Positions 8,388 through 17,777 of a DNA stretch of 64,000 nucleotides are shown one piece after another. Origin of the DNA: Rhodobacteraceae bacterium WFHF2C18 (GTDB lineage Bacteria; Pseudomonadota; Alphaproteobacteria; Rhodobacterales; Rhodobacteraceae). The notes beneath the pieces were generated by a model. It made no database searches, was not told where the DNA came from, and worked only from the letters and a program-made list of their open reading frames with translations. The position numbers and the translations under genes are program-made. The stretch spans positions 1 through 64,000 of the forward strand of contig NHTQ01000007.1 in assembly GCA_002166865.1 (NCBI GenBank), written 5' to 3'. Position 1 is the first letter of the stretch; every line of letters begins with the position of its first letter.

Positions 8388-9908
8388 TTACTGCAGGCGC
8401 TGCCCGTTGGCCAGCACCTTGCCGTCCTCGGTCACCTCGATGGTCGAGGTCAGCGTATCCTCGCCCGAGGGCACGGCGAAGAGCCCCAGCATCATGCGGG
8501 CGCCCTGCGCCTCCTCCTCGGGCATCAGGCCCATCTCCACCAGCTTGTCCAGCAACGCGTTGCCGCCGACCAGCTTGAGATCGACAGAGCCCTCGGGGGC
8601 CGGCATGCCGTCGAAGGTTTCGGTATCAGCGTTGTCGAAGGTGAAACCGCCCTCGCCGGTCAGCTTCGCCCCGGCCAACGCAACGTTCAGCGCGTTCAGG
8701 TCAACCGATTCCAGCTCGCCCGGCGCTTCACCCTGGCGCTCCACGGCCTCCATCTGCTCGGGGTCCAGCAGGTCCTGGTCAAGCACGCCGCTGCCAGAAA
8801 TGTCGAAGGCCAGTGTCGCGGGGTCATGCGGCAGTTTGCCCTCCGGATCGATCATCGACCACAGCATTTCGGAGACGGACAGATCGCCAAGGGTCAGCGA
8901 GATCGCGAAATCCTGCGGCTCCTCCCGCGCCATGACGGGAACGGTGAAATCGAAACCCAGCTCCTGCATGGACCATTCGACCGGCATGGGCAGGTCGCTG
9001 CCCTGCATTTTCATCGCCATGTTCTCGGCCCCGCCGGCGTAGTGCAACTCGTCGCCGTTCAGCCGGACCTCCAGCATGCCGCTGTCGGTGCTGGACATGC
9101 CCTGGGCTTCCTCGCCATCCTCGGTGAACTTGAACTCGGTCTTGCCGCCTTCGTAGGAAAACCGGCCCGAGGCAGAGAAACCCGCCGCGATCATCGCGGC
9201 CATGTTCTCGGGGTCCATTTCGGCGGGGAAATCGCCCTCGCCGCGGAAATCCATGTTCTCCGCGCCCCCTTCGATGAACAGGTTGCCGCTGCCCTCGGGG
9301 TCGGAAATGTCGACGGTATAATTCACCGCGCCGGTGCTCATCTTCTGTTCCGAACTGCGCAGCGCCCCCTTCGTCATGGTCGAGGTGCCGGTGACGTCGG
9401 CCATCGCGATCTGCGCGGTGCCCAGATCCTCCGTCTCGCCGTCAACGACCACCTCGCGAAGCGCCAGCATGATCTCGCCCGCAGTGTAGTTGTAGGTCAT
9501 GTCGTCGGGATCGCCCGACACCGTCATCGCAAAGCCGGTCGTGTCGTAGTCGAGGTGCACCGTCACCTCGTCCACGTCGTCGCCCGCCACGTCGACGGTG
9601 ATCGGCAAGCTCGGCGGTATCCCGATCGAGACGCTGCCGTCGCCACGGTCGGTGAAGGTCATCTTCTCCACCATGACGCTGACCTGCCCCTCTTCCTCGG
9701 GGATATCCATGGTCATCGTGATGTCGGACACCGTCAGCGTGTCGCCCGACATCGATTCGTCGGCTTCCACGGCGTAGCCGAAGCCGCTCATGTAGGTCTT
9801 CCAGTCCTGCCACACCTGATCGGGTGCAACATCGGCGACGGCGCCCGAACCGGACAGCGACATCACGATCGCGGCCGCAGAGGCGGCCGTGCTTTTCAAG
9901 GATGACAT
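8388..9908 (-). CDS. Secreted DUF2125 protein
   Basis: The 506-residue acidic protein has an N-terminal signal peptide (MSSLKSTAASAAAIVMSLSG, cleavage probably after AVA near residue 25). The mature part is rich in Asp, Glu, Gly and Thr and full of alternating short strands, suggesting a large beta-rich periplasmic or outer-membrane-associated domain. It resembles the DUF2125 family of alphaproteobacteria. The function is unknown. It is a single gene, minus strand, 115 bp upstream of pmbA and divergent from the SDR gene. Confidence 0.72.
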   Translation of the reverse strand: MSSLKSTAASAAAIVMSLSGSGAVADVAPDQVWQDWKTYMSGFGYAVEADESMSGDTLTVSDITMTMDIPEEEGQVSVMVEKMTFTDRGDGSVSIGIPPSLPITVDVAGDDVDEVTVHLDYDTTGFAMTVSGDPDDMTYNYTAGEIMLALREVVVDGETEDLGTAQIAMADVTGTSTMTKGALRSSEQKMSTGAVNYTVDISDPEGSGNLFIEGGAENMDFRGEGDFPAEMDPENMAAMIAAGFSASGRFSYEGGKTEFKFTEDGEEAQGMSSTDSGMLEVRLNGDELHYAGGAENMAMKMQGSDLPMPVEWSMQELGFDFTVPVMAREEPQDFAISLTLGDLSVSEMLWSMIDPEGKLPHDPATLAFDISGSGVLDQDLLDPEQMEAVERQGEAPGELESVDLNALNVALAGAKLTGEGGFTFDNADTETFDGMPAPEGSVDLKLVGGNALLDKLVEMGLMPEEEAQGARMMLGLFAVPSGEDTLTSTIEVTEDGKVLANGQRLQ

Positions 9909-10036
9909 CGGGAACCCTTCCGTGTTTGAAATACTGCCGACAGCTTCCGTGTTCGCGCCCGGACGGTCAAGTGGTCTTCTGGCCGGACGACACCACGCGC
10001 GGTCACGACGACAGGGCCACCAGCAGGGGACGGATC

Positions 10037-10786
10037 ATGGATTTCACGGGCCAGACGGTACTCATCACCGGCGCCAGCCGCGGAATCGGCGCCGCGGCCG
10101 CACGCGCCTTCGCCACGGCGGGGGCCAACGTGGCGCTCGTGGCGCGCAGGGGCGACGCCATCGCCGACCTCGCCGGCGAGATCGGCCGACGGGCGATCGC
10201 CATCCCCTGCGACGTCAGCCGCTTCTGGGAAGTCGACGCCGCCGTCGAGGCCTGCCTCAAGAGCTTCGGCCGACTCGACGTGCTGATCGGAAACGCCGGG
10301 GTGATCGAGCCCATATCGCATCTGGCCGAGGCCGATCCCCACGCCTGGGACCAGGTGATCGACATCAACCTCAAGGGCATCTTTCACGGGATGCGCGCGG
10401 CGATGCCCGTGATGCAGGACCACGGGGGCGGTACCATCATCACTGTCAGCTCCGGCGCCGCGCACAACCCGCTCGAGGGCTGGAGCCACTACTGCGCCTC
10501 GAAGGCCGGGGCAGCGATGCTGACCCGCTGTGCCCATGTCGAGGCGAAGGACCACGGCCTGCGCGTGATGGGCCTGTCGCCCGGAACGGTGGCCACGCAG
10601 ATGCAGCACGAGATCAAGGCCAGCGGAATCAATCCCGTCAGCCAGCTGGACTGGTCCGACCACATCCCGCCGGAATGGCCGGCCAAAGCGCTGATGTGGA
10701 TGTGCACGCCGGACGCCGACGATTTCATTGGCCAGGAGATCTCGCTGCGCGACGGCGAGATCCGCAAGCGGGCGGGCCTCGCATGA
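10037..10786 (+). CDS. SDR-family oxidoreductase
   Basis: The 249-residue short-chain dehydrogenase has a Rossmann glycine motif TGASRGIGAAAA near residues 11-22, the NAG motif (IGNAGVIEP), a serine-rich TVSSGAAHN strand and the catalytic YCASK near 155-159. RR in VALVARRGD suggests NADP(H) preference, an inference. Start ATG 10037 follows GGGGA. It overlaps the crotonase gene by the 4-base ATGA, so the two are translated together and may act in one fatty-acyl or xenobiotic pathway. The substrate is unknown. Confidence 0.88.
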   Translation: MDFTGQTVLITGASRGIGAAAARAFATAGANVALVARRGDAIADLAGEIGRRAIAIPCDVSRFWEVDAAVEACLKSFGRLDVLIGNAGVIEPISHLAEADPHAWDQVIDINLKGIFHGMRAAMPVMQDHGGGTIITVSSGAAHNPLEGWSHYCASKAGAAMLTRCAHVEAKDHGLRVMGLSPGTVATQMQHEIKASGINPVSQLDWSDHIPPEWPAKALMWMCTPDADDFIGQEISLRDGEIRKRAGLA

Positions 10787-11388
10787 TCCGGCTCGAAAAG
10801 GAGGCGGGCCTCTGGATCGCCACCATCGACCGCCCGGACAAGGCCAATTCGCTGACCGAGGCGATGCTGACCGACCTGGCCGAGATCGCCGAAGCGGCAC
10901 AGACGGCCCGGGCGCTGGTACTTACGGGCAACGGCAAGGTCTTCTCGGCCGGCGCCGATCTGGACGCCGCCCGCGCCGGCCTGGCCACAAGCGCGGCGTG
11001 GGAACGCCTTTCGGCCGCGATCGCCGCCCTGCCGGGGCTGTCCATCGCGGCGCTCAACGGCACCGTGGCCGGCGGCGCCATGGGCATGGTCCTGGCCTGC
11101 GACCTGCGCCTCGCCGTGCCGCAGGCCAAGGCGTTCTATCCGGTCATGAAGCTCGGCTTTCTGCCTCAGCCCTCCGATCCCGGCCGGCTGGCCGCGCTGG
11201 TGGGACCCGCCCGGGCCAAGATGATCCTGATGGGCGGTCAGAAGATCGATGCCCGGACGGCCCTGGCCTGGGGCCTGTTCGATCGCGTGGTGGAGGACGG
11301 CGTGATGACGGCCGCCCGCGAGGTCGCCGCCGACACGCTCGCGGCCGATCCCGACCACGCCGCCGCGATCAAGGGCATGATCGGATAG
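10783..11388 (+). CDS. Short enoyl-CoA hydratase/isomerase (crotonase) family protein
   Basis: The 201-residue protein has the two crotonase oxyanion-hole segments: GKVFSAGADLDAA near 45 and NGTVAGGAMGMVLACDLRLA near 84. MKLGFLPQPSD follows in the active-site region. The usual family length is about 255-265 residues; here the C-terminal helical part is short, which may affect trimer packing or substrate. ATG 10783 overlaps the SDR stop codon. A conserved acyl-CoA role is likely but the reaction is unassigned. Confidence 0.82.
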   Translation: MIRLEKEAGLWIATIDRPDKANSLTEAMLTDLAEIAEAAQTARALVLTGNGKVFSAGADLDAARAGLATSAAWERLSAAIAALPGLSIAALNGTVAGGAMGMVLACDLRLAVPQAKAFYPVMKLGFLPQPSDPGRLAALVGPARAKMILMGGQKIDARTALAWGLFDRVVEDGVMTAAREVAADTLAADPDHAAAIKGMIG

Positions 11389-11403
11389 ATCAACGCGCAG
11401 GCT

Positions 11404-11718
11404 TCACCGCTTGCGGCGCGCGCCGGGCGTTCTGGAATGAAAGGTCGGCGGGCGCTTGGCCACCCATCGGATGAACCGGGCGAGCCGCGGATGACCCCGC
11501 AGCGCCGCGATCGTCGCGTAATCGCGGGCCAGTTCGGCCTCGGTCAGGGTGGCGTGGATCTCGTTGTGGCAGATCTGGTGCAACAGCACCGTCGGCCCGT
11601 GCTTGCCGCCCTTCAGCCGCGGGACGAGGTGATGCAGGCTCTGCGGCGCCTCGGGCGGTATGGGCCGGCCGCAAAGCGGGCACTGGGGCGGAGGACTATC
11701 GACTTGATCCCGGGTCAT
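11404..11718 (-). CDS. Small HNH-domain protein
   Basis: The 104-residue protein begins MTRDQVDSPPPQCPLCGRPI. It shows a zinc-finger-flanked HNH fold: CPLC, then LHHLVPRLKGG with the catalytic His pair, then HQICHNEIHATLT with the second Cys and His. A longer in-frame start at 11790 exists, but the ATG at 11718 fits the conserved part better. Proteins of this type are widespread single genes in alphaproteobacteria with no assigned role. No methylase or helicase lies beside it, so a restriction system is not indicated. Confidence 0.78.
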   Translation of the reverse strand: MTRDQVDSPPPQCPLCGRPIPPEAPQSLHHLVPRLKGGKHGPTVLLHQICHNEIHATLTEAELARDYATIAALRGHPRLARFIRWVAKRPPTFHSRTPGARRKR

Positions 11719-11801
11719 CGCACGGGCAAGAGATCGTCCACCGCGACCAGAAGGGCAAGGGACATCATGCCGCCCCATCGCTTCGCCCAAAGGACCCTGC
11801 C

Positions 11802-12968
11802 GTGACCGCCGCGCTCGTCATCGGGGCGGGGCCCGCCGGCCTGATGGCGGCCGAGGAAATGGCCCGCGCCGGGCTTTCGGTAACCGTGGCCGAGGCCAAG
11901 CCCTCGCCCGCGCGGAAATTCCTGATGGCCGGCAAGTCTGGCCTGAACCTCACAAAGGCAGAGGCGACCGAGCCCTTCCTGACCGCCTATGCCGAGGCGG
12001 CCGACCCGCTGCGCCCGATGCTCGCCGCCTTCGGGCCCGAGGCGGTGCAGGACTGGGCCGAGGGGCTGGGCCAGCCGCTTTTCACCGGCTCCTCGGGGCG
12101 TGTCTTCCCCACCGCGATGAAGGCCAGTCCGCTCCTGCGGGCCTGGCTCGCACGGCTGGAAGGGCTGGGGGTGCGCCTGCGCACCCGCTGGCGCTGGACC
12201 GGGTGGGACGGGCCCGGCGTCCTGATCGACACGCCGGACGGGCGCAAGACGCTGACCCCGGACGTCACCGTCCTGGCCTGCGGCGGGGCAAGCTGGGCGC
12301 GCCTGGGATCCGACGGCACCTGGGCGGCGCATCTGCCCGAAACGGCGCGCGCGCCCTTCGCGCCGGCCAACGTGGGTCTCCGGGTGGCGTGGTCGGCGCA
12401 CATGCGGCGCCACTTCGGCACGCCGGTCAAGGGGGCGGCGCTGCATGCCGGGGGGCAGGTCTCGCGCGGGGAATTCGTGGTCTCGGCCCGCGGGCTGGAA
12501 GGCGGGGGCCTCTATGCACTGTCGCGTGTCCTGCGCACGGGCGCCCCGCTGAGCCTCGACCTTGCGCCGGACCTCGATGCGGCAGAGTTGCGCCGCCGCC
12601 TGTCCCGCCCCCGGGGCAAGCAGAGCCGGGCGAATCACCTGCGCAAGGCGCTGCGCCTGGCGCCCGTGAAACAGGCCCTCCTGATGGAATTCGCCCGGCC
12701 GCTGCCCGAGGACCCCGCGCCGTTGATCAAGGCGCTACCGGTGTCCCATTCCGGCCCCCGCCCGCTGGACGAGGCGATCTCGACAGCCGGAGGGCTGCGG
12801 TTCGCGGCCCTGGACGCCGGGCTGATGCTGCGCGCGCGTCCGGGCACGTTCGCCGCGGGCGAGATGCTGGACTGGGAGGCGCCCACGGGGGGCTATCTGC
12901 TGACCGCTTGCCTGGCAACGGGCCGATGGGCCGGCCGGGCCGCCGCGCGCCGCGCCCTGACCCCGTGA
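11802..12968 (+). CDS. NAD(P)/FAD-dependent oxidoreductase, HI0933/TIGR03862-like
   Basis: The 388-residue flavoprotein has the FAD-binding VIGAGPAGLMAAEEMARAG at residues 6-24, the family-specific FLMAGKSGLNLT near 40-51, LACGGASW near 158, and the C-terminal TAGGLRFAALD and GEMLDWEAPTGGYLL. These place it in the BaiN/RdsA-like HI0933 superfamily, shortened TIGR03862 branch. The physiological substrate is unknown. It is divergent from the HNH gene with an 83-bp spacer. Confidence 0.85.
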   Translation: MTAALVIGAGPAGLMAAEEMARAGLSVTVAEAKPSPARKFLMAGKSGLNLTKAEATEPFLTAYAEAADPLRPMLAAFGPEAVQDWAEGLGQPLFTGSSGRVFPTAMKASPLLRAWLARLEGLGVRLRTRWRWTGWDGPGVLIDTPDGRKTLTPDVTVLACGGASWARLGSDGTWAAHLPETARAPFAPANVGLRVAWSAHMRRHFGTPVKGAALHAGGQVSRGEFVVSARGLEGGGLYALSRVLRTGAPLSLDLAPDLDAAELRRRLSRPRGKQSRANHLRKALRLAPVKQALLMEFARPLPEDPAPLIKALPVSHSGPRPLDEAISTAGGLRFAALDAGLMLRARPGTFAAGEMLDWEAPTGGYLLTACLATGRWAGRAAARRALTP

Positions 12969-13001
12969 AAACCGCCTGCCCCGGCACACTGCCCTCGGGA
13001 C

Positions 13002-13029
13002 TTGCCGAAAGGGCCCGGCAGGATAAAAT
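13002..13029 (+). promoter_or_regulatory. Possible promoter of the small membrane-protein gene
   Basis: TTGCCG (13002-13007) and TAAAAT (13024-13029) are 16 bp apart and read toward the gene starting at 13092. The match is fair. The upstream flavoprotein gene ends at 12968, so readthrough is also possible. Confidence 0.4.
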
Positions 13030-13091
13030 CCGCGCTACGCTTTGCAGTAGCGAGTTCAGCACTGACGATCTTTCACGCAGCAGATAATCCC

Positions 13092-13565
13092 ATGCGCCAG
13101 ACCGACACGCCCGAGCCCACACCCGCCGATCCGCTCTGTATCGAGGAGTTGAAGACCCTCTCCGACACGATCCGCGCCGAGAATACGCTCATCAGCCAGC
13201 GCATGTTCTGGGGTCTTACGCTCCAGGGGTTTCTCTTTACCTCCTACTTCCTGTCCGACAAGAACACCATGCACGACATCGAGGCGGCCCTGCCCGTGAT
13301 CGGCATCCTCGTGGGGCTCAGCAGCCTTCTGGGGACCTACCTCGCCCATGTCGCCATGAAGGAAGCGATGGATGCATTCGCGGATCTGCGCGAGCGCATG
13401 GGCCGGGACGGCCCGGTCCGACCCGGCCGGCAGTTCCCGCGCGTGGTGACGATCCTGGCGCCGCACTTCTTCATCCCGATGGTGGTGATCGGCGGGTGGA
13501 TCTACATTTTCGCCATGCTGCACGGCGCGGACGTCGGCCCGCATATCCGGGCCCTCACCGGCTGA
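13092..13565 (+). CDS. Hypothetical membrane protein, three TM segments
   Basis: The 157-residue protein begins MRQTDTPEPTPADP. A soluble N-terminus of about 35 residues with an amphipathic stretch is followed by hydrophobic segments near 38-55 (MFWGLTLQGFLFTSYFL), 60-82 (ALPVIGILVGLSSLLGTYL) and 125-145 (FFIPMVVIGGWIYIFAML). The loop between segments two and three is charged. No family was recognised with certainty. An upstream TTG start is possible but ATG 13092 is preferred; no good SD is visible. It abuts the convergent holA stop codon with no spacer. Confidence 0.65.
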   Translation: MRQTDTPEPTPADPLCIEELKTLSDTIRAENTLISQRMFWGLTLQGFLFTSYFLSDKNTMHDIEAALPVIGILVGLSSLLGTYLAHVAMKEAMDAFADLRERMGRDGPVRPGRQFPRVVTILAPHFFIPMVVIGGWIYIFAMLHGADVGPHIRALTG

Positions 13566-14591
13566 CTACCGCGCGCCCATCATTGCCAGCCGCACGAGCG
13601 CGCGTTCCATCAGCGCCATGGACGGCGCGGTCTGCCCGGCGGAACGCAACTTCAGGTCCGTGTCGGTCAGCAGGCTCAACGCCTCTTCCAGCCGCGCCGG
13701 TCCCCAGCTCTGCGCCTGCCGCTGCATCCGGTCGCGCCGCGGGCCGAAGACCGGCGGACGCACCCGGGCAATGCCCTTGGCCGGCCCGCCGGGATCGCTG
13801 GCCGCGGCGTAAAGGGTGCGGAAATGGCGCGTGGCCGCGATGCTCAGGGCCACCGGTTGCACCCCCTGGGCGCGCAACCGCTTCATCACCGGGCCGATCT
13901 CGCCCGCGCGTGCCTCGGCCACGATATGCAGGATGTCGTCCAGTTCCGCCTCTGTCGAGGCCGGGGCGCAGGCCGCGACGTCCTCGGGGCTGACCGGTTC
14001 GGCATTACCCAGGGTGTAAAGCGCGAGCTTCTCCACCGTCTGCCGGAAATCCCCCGGATCCAGCGCGCGGGCCAGCGCGTCTATGTCGCGCATCGCCGCG
14101 CGCGAGACGGCGCCGAGGCCCGCGCGCTTCAGGATCGCCTCGATCTCACCGCGCGAAGGCGGATCATCGTAGATCGCGGCGGCATAGGCGTTGGCATGGC
14201 CCTCGAACAGCTTGCGCAGCTTCGAGGCGGGCTTGAGTTGCCCGGCCGTGACCACAACCTGCGCGTCGCCCGCGCGCCAGATCTCCAACGCCTCCGTCAC
14301 CGCCGGGGCCACCGCGTCGGTCGCATCCTCCACGAAGGCCACGCGCGGGCCCGCGAAGAACCCCTGCGCCTTCACCGCGTCGGCCAGCCGGGCAGGATCC
14401 TTGCGCAGATCCGCCCCCGGGATCCGGGTCAGGCGCATCTCGGCCTCGCCCTCGGGTCCGATAAGCGCCGCGATCACCTCCTGCCGGCGCAACGCCACGC
14501 GCATCGGATCAGCCCCGTAGATCAGAAGCCCCGCCCGGTCCGGCTCGGGCTTGGCGAAATACCCCGGCGCGTCGCGCGGCGACAGCTTCAT
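13566..14591 (-). CDS. holA: DNA polymerase III subunit delta
   Basis: The 341-residue clamp-loader subunit begins [12 protein letters not shown]. It shows the family landmarks LLIYGADPMRVALRR near 22-36, IPGADLRKDPARL, and a C-terminal helical collar domain with VQPVALSIAATRHF. Delta opens the beta clamp for loading. The start overlaps the lptE stop by ATGA (14588-14591), an arrangement (leuS-lptE-holA) I know from alphaproteobacteria. An in-frame extension upstream is only lptE antisense-free overlap and is not homologous. Confidence 0.92.
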   Translation of the reverse strand: MKLSPRDAPGYFAKPEPDRAGLLIYGADPMRVALRRQEVIAALIGPEGEAEMRLTRIPGADLRKDPARLADAVKAQGFFAGPRVAFVEDATDAVAPAVTEALEIWRAGDAQVVVTAGQLKPASKLRKLFEGHANAYAAAIYDDPPSRGEIEAILKRAGLGAVSRAAMRDIDALARALDPGDFRQTVEKLALYTLGNAEPVSPEDVAACAPASTEAELDDILHIVAEARAGEIGPVMKRLRAQGVQPVALSIAATRHFRTLYAAASDPGGPAKGIARVRPPVFGPRRDRMQRQAQSWGPARLEEALSLLTDTDLKLRSAGQTAPSMALMERALVRLAMMGAR

Positions 14592-15076
14592 CCCGGCAGG
14601 CGCCCCGCCTCGGCCACCAGCCTGGCGGTCAGCTGATCGGCCAGGATCTTCATCAGCCGCGCCTCGGCATCGCGTTCGGCGGCCTGCGTGGCCACGGTGG
14701 AGCCGGATGCGGAATAACTGGTGAAACTCTCCGCCTTCCCCGAGATCACGACAGCCCCGTCGGCCTTGTTCCGCAACGCGTAGGTGACGGTGCCCAGCAG
14801 GTCGTAGCGTGTCGTCACGTTGCGCGCCGAGATCGCGATCGGCTTGCGCTCCAGGTCGATCGCGTAGCTCAGCCCGAAACGCCCCGGCTGGCCGCGGCCC
14901 AGACGGTCCTCGATCTCGCGTTGCAGCAGATAGCCGGCCCGCCCCTCCGGCGCCTCGACCAGGATGGCGTTCTGCAGCCGGTGCGCCGCACCGCCGGGCC
15001 CGTAGGCCGGAGTGAAGCCACATCCGGCCAGCGCCGCCCCGCCCAGCAGGAGCAGGCGGCGACTACACCACGACAT
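14588..15076 (-). CDS. lptE: LPS assembly lipoprotein LptE
   Basis: The 162-residue protein has a lipoprotein signal: [19 protein letters not shown] with lipobox LAGC and Cys at residue 19. The mature chain begins [10 protein letters not shown], as in alphaproteobacterial LptE. LptE plugs the LptD barrel that inserts LPS in the outer membrane. The gene starts 14 bp inside the leuS 3' end and overlaps holA by 4 bp, so leuS-lptE-holA is a tight operon. Confidence 0.88.
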   Translation of the reverse strand: MSWCSRRLLLLGGAALAGCGFTPAYGPGGAAHRLQNAILVEAPEGRAGYLLQREIEDRLGRGQPGRFGLSYAIDLERKPIAISARNVTTRYDLLGTVTYALRNKADGAVVISGKAESFTSYSASGSTVATQAAERDAEARLMKILADQLTARLVAEAGRLPG

Positions 15077-17630
15077 TGACGATCCGACCCGGCACGACGA
15101 TCACCTTCTTGGGCTGGCCTCCGTCCAGCGCCCTTTGCACAGCATCGGTGGCCAGGGCGCGTTTTTCAACCTCGGACTTCTCCAGCTCGGCGGGCACCTC
15201 GATCTCGGCGCGGCGCTTGCCGTTGATCTGGACGGGCAGCGTGACGGTGTCATCCACCAGCATCGACTCGTCGGCCCGCGGCCAGGAGGCCCGCGCCACC
15301 AGCCCCTCGCCGCCCAGCATCTGCCACAGCTCCTCGGCCAGGTGCGGTGTCATCGGCGCCATGAGTTGCGCCAGCGCCCGCGCCGCCTCGCGCTTGGCCG
15401 CGCCGCCGGCTTGCGTCCTGGCCAGGGTATTGGTGAATGCGTAAAGGCGCGCGATGGCGGCGTTGAACCCGAAGGAATCCACCCCCGCGGTCACGTCGTG
15501 AATGGTCTTGTGCATCTCGCGCAAGAGCGCCGTGTCGGCGTCCTGGGGGGCGGCTTCCGCCGGCTCCTGCGCGATCTCCGCGACCAGTCGGTAGACGCGG
15601 GCCAGGTGCTTGTGGGCCGCCTCGGCGCCCGCGTCGGTCCATTCCACGTCGCGTTCGGGGGGGCTGTCGGACAGCACGAACCAGCGCGCGGTGTCGGCGC
15701 CGAACCGCTCGATGATGCTGACCGGGTCGACCACGTTCTTCTTGGATTTCGACATCTTGGCCGAGGGCACCACCTCGACCGGCTCGCCCGTGGCCTTGAG
15801 ATAACCCTGCGCGACATCCTCGGGCAGGTGATAGACCGGCCGCCCCCCCGCGTCGCGGGTCATGTAGATCTCGTGCGTCACCATGCCCTGCGTGAACAGC
15901 GCGTCGAAGGGCTCTTGCGATTTCTCCGGCAAATGCCCGCACACATGCATGGCCCGCGCGAAGAACCTTGAATAGAGCAGGTGCAGGATCGCGTGCTCGA
16001 TGCCGCCGATGTACTGGTCCACGTTCATCCAGTAGTCGGCCTCGGCCCGGTCTGTCGGGGTTTCGGACCGCGGCGCGGTGAAACGTGCATAGTACCACGA
16101 GCTGTCCACGAAGGTATCCATCGTGTCCGTCTCGCGCTGCGCGGCCTTCCCGCAGGCCGGGCAGGCGCAGTCGCGCCAGGTGGGGTGCCTGTCCAGCGGA
16201 TTTCCCGGCTGATCGAAGCTGACGTCGTCGGGCAGCGTGACCGGCAGGTTCTCCTTCCGCTCGGGCACCACGCCACAGGCCTCGCAATGCACCACCGGGA
16301 TCGGGCACCCCCAGTAGCGCTGGCGGCTCAACCCCCAGTCGCGCAGGCGGTACTTGGTCACGCCCTGACCCACGCCATTGTCCTCGCAAAAGCGGATCGC
16401 GGCTTCCACCGCCGCCTCGCCCGTCTGGTGTTCCGGCCCCGCGAACCCCCGGACGTAGCGCACTGCCTCGGACTTGGGCGGCACGTAGGCCGGGCCGCCC
16501 GCCTCGGGGCTGGCGACGTCCGCGTCGGGCTCGGCCGGCACGAAGGTGTCCCGCACCGGCAAATCGTACTTGCGGGCGAAATCGAGGTCGCGCTGATCAT
16601 GCGCCGGGCAGCCGAAGATCGCGCCTGTGCCGTAGTCCATCAGGATGAAGTTGGCCACGTAGACGGGCAGTTCCCAGGAGGTGTCGAAGGGATGCCGCGC
16701 GCGCAGGCCGGTGTCGTAGCCCTTCTTCTCGGCCTTCTCCAGCTCCTCCTCGCTGGTGCCCATGCGGCGGCATTCGGCGTTGAACGCGGCCAGGTCGGCG
16801 TCGTCCTTCTCAAGTTGCCGCGCCAGCGGGTGATCGGGCGACACACCGATGAAGCTCGCCCCCATCAGCGTGTCGGGCCGCGTGCTGTAGACCTCGACCC
16901 GGTCATGCCCCTCCGGACCGTCGATCAGCGAGAAGGCGAACTGCAGACCGCGGCTCTGGCCGATCCAGTTGGCCTGCATGGTCTTGACCTTGGGCGGCCA
17001 GTTGTCCAGCCGCTCCAGCGCCGCCAGAAGGTCCTCGGCATAGTCGGAGATCCGGAAGAACCATTGCGTCAGTTCCCGCCGCTCCACCAGCGCGCCGGAC
17101 CGCCAGCCGCGCCCGTTCTCCACCTGCTCGTTGGCCAGCACGGTCATGTCGACCGGATCCCAGTTGACCACCGCGTTCTTGCGATAGACCAGCCCCTTGT
17201 CCAGGAAATCCAGGAACAGCGCCTGCTGCTGGCCGTAATACTCGGGGTCGCAGGTGGCAAATTCGCGGCTCCAGTCGATGGACAGCCCCAGCGGCTTCAT
17301 CTGCTCGCGCATGTCGGCGATGTTGCCGTAGGTCCAGTCCTTGGGGTGGCCGCCCTTCTCCATGGCGGCGTTCTCGGCGGGCATGCCGAAGGCGTCCCAG
17401 CCCATGGGATGCAGCACGTTGTGCCCCGTGGCCGCCTTGTAGCGGGCCACCACGTCGCCCATGGTGTAGTTGCGCACATGGCCCATGTGGATCCGGCCCG
17501 AGGGGTAGGGAAACATCTCCAGCACGTAGTACTTGGGCCTGCCCTCGGCCCGCTCCGCGCGAAAGATGCCCGCCCGTTCCCAGGCTTCCTGCCATTTCGC
17601 TTCGATCTCGGCGGCTGAATAGCGCGACAT
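15063..17630 (-). CDS. leuS: Leucyl-tRNA synthetase
   Basis: The 855-residue class I synthetase has the HIGH-type motif HMGH at residues 48-51, the CP1 editing motif [12 protein letters not shown], a zinc site (CEAC...CPAC), and AKMSKSKKN as the KMSKS loop. It charges tRNA-Leu and hydrolyses mischarged isoleucine or norvaline. ATG 17630. It heads the leuS-lptE-holA operon on the minus strand and is divergent from the glycosyltransferase gene at 17778. Confidence 0.98.
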   Translation of the reverse strand: MSRYSAAEIEAKWQEAWERAGIFRAERAEGRPKYYVLEMFPYPSGRIHMGHVRNYTMGDVVARYKAATGHNVLHPMGWDAFGMPAENAAMEKGGHPKDWTYGNIADMREQMKPLGLSIDWSREFATCDPEYYGQQQALFLDFLDKGLVYRKNAVVNWDPVDMTVLANEQVENGRGWRSGALVERRELTQWFFRISDYAEDLLAALERLDNWPPKVKTMQANWIGQSRGLQFAFSLIDGPEGHDRVEVYSTRPDTLMGASFIGVSPDHPLARQLEKDDADLAAFNAECRRMGTSEEELEKAEKKGYDTGLRARHPFDTSWELPVYVANFILMDYGTGAIFGCPAHDQRDLDFARKYDLPVRDTFVPAEPDADVASPEAGGPAYVPPKSEAVRYVRGFAGPEHQTGEAAVEAAIRFCEDNGVGQGVTKYRLRDWGLSRQRYWGCPIPVVHCEACGVVPERKENLPVTLPDDVSFDQPGNPLDRHPTWRDCACPACGKAAQRETDTMDTFVDSSWYYARFTAPRSETPTDRAEADYWMNVDQYIGGIEHAILHLLYSRFFARAMHVCGHLPEKSQEPFDALFTQGMVTHEIYMTRDAGGRPVYHLPEDVAQGYLKATGEPVEVVPSAKMSKSKKNVVDPVSIIERFGADTARWFVLSDSPPERDVEWTDAGAEAAHKHLARVYRLVAEIAQEPAEAAPQDADTALLREMHKTIHDVTAGVDSFGFNAAIARLYAFTNTLARTQAGGAAKREAARALAQLMAPMTPHLAEELWQMLGGEGLVARASWPRADESMLVDDTVTLPVQINGKRRAEIEVPAELEKSEVEKRALATDAVQRALDGGQPKKVIVVPGRIVNVVV

Positions 17631-17717
17631 ATGCGTAAGCTCCGGTGGTCCGTCCTGGCCCCGGGTGATAGGCCGACCGCGCCCCGGGGTCCAGAGGCGC
17701 GCCCGAAATTCACAGGC

Positions 17718-17746
17718 TTTGCAACGCGCGGCCGGCCGCTTATAAC
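17718..17746 (+). promoter_or_regulatory. Likely promoter of the family-4 glycosyltransferase gene
   Basis: TTTGCA (17718-17723) and TATAAC (17741-17746) are spaced by 17 bp; TTGCAA with a 16-bp spacer is an equivalent reading. It lies 32 bp upstream of the ATG at 17778, in the divergent leuS spacer. Confidence 0.55.
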
Positions 17747-17777
17747 GGCAAGGCGGTCAGCGTGCGGCGACTTCTCG

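Noticed and set aside
7818-9905. A 695-codon plus-strand frame across the DUF2125 and pmbA genes
   Set aside because: Antisense shadow of two convincing minus-strand genes; composition is atypical.
11404-11718. Restriction-modification or other defence system around the HNH gene
   Set aside because: Neighbours are metabolic genes; no methylase, helicase or reverse transcriptase is present in the window.
13092-13565. Toxin or holin-like role for the three-TM protein
   Set aside because: Too large and with a charged N-terminus; no antitoxin or lysis partner nearby.
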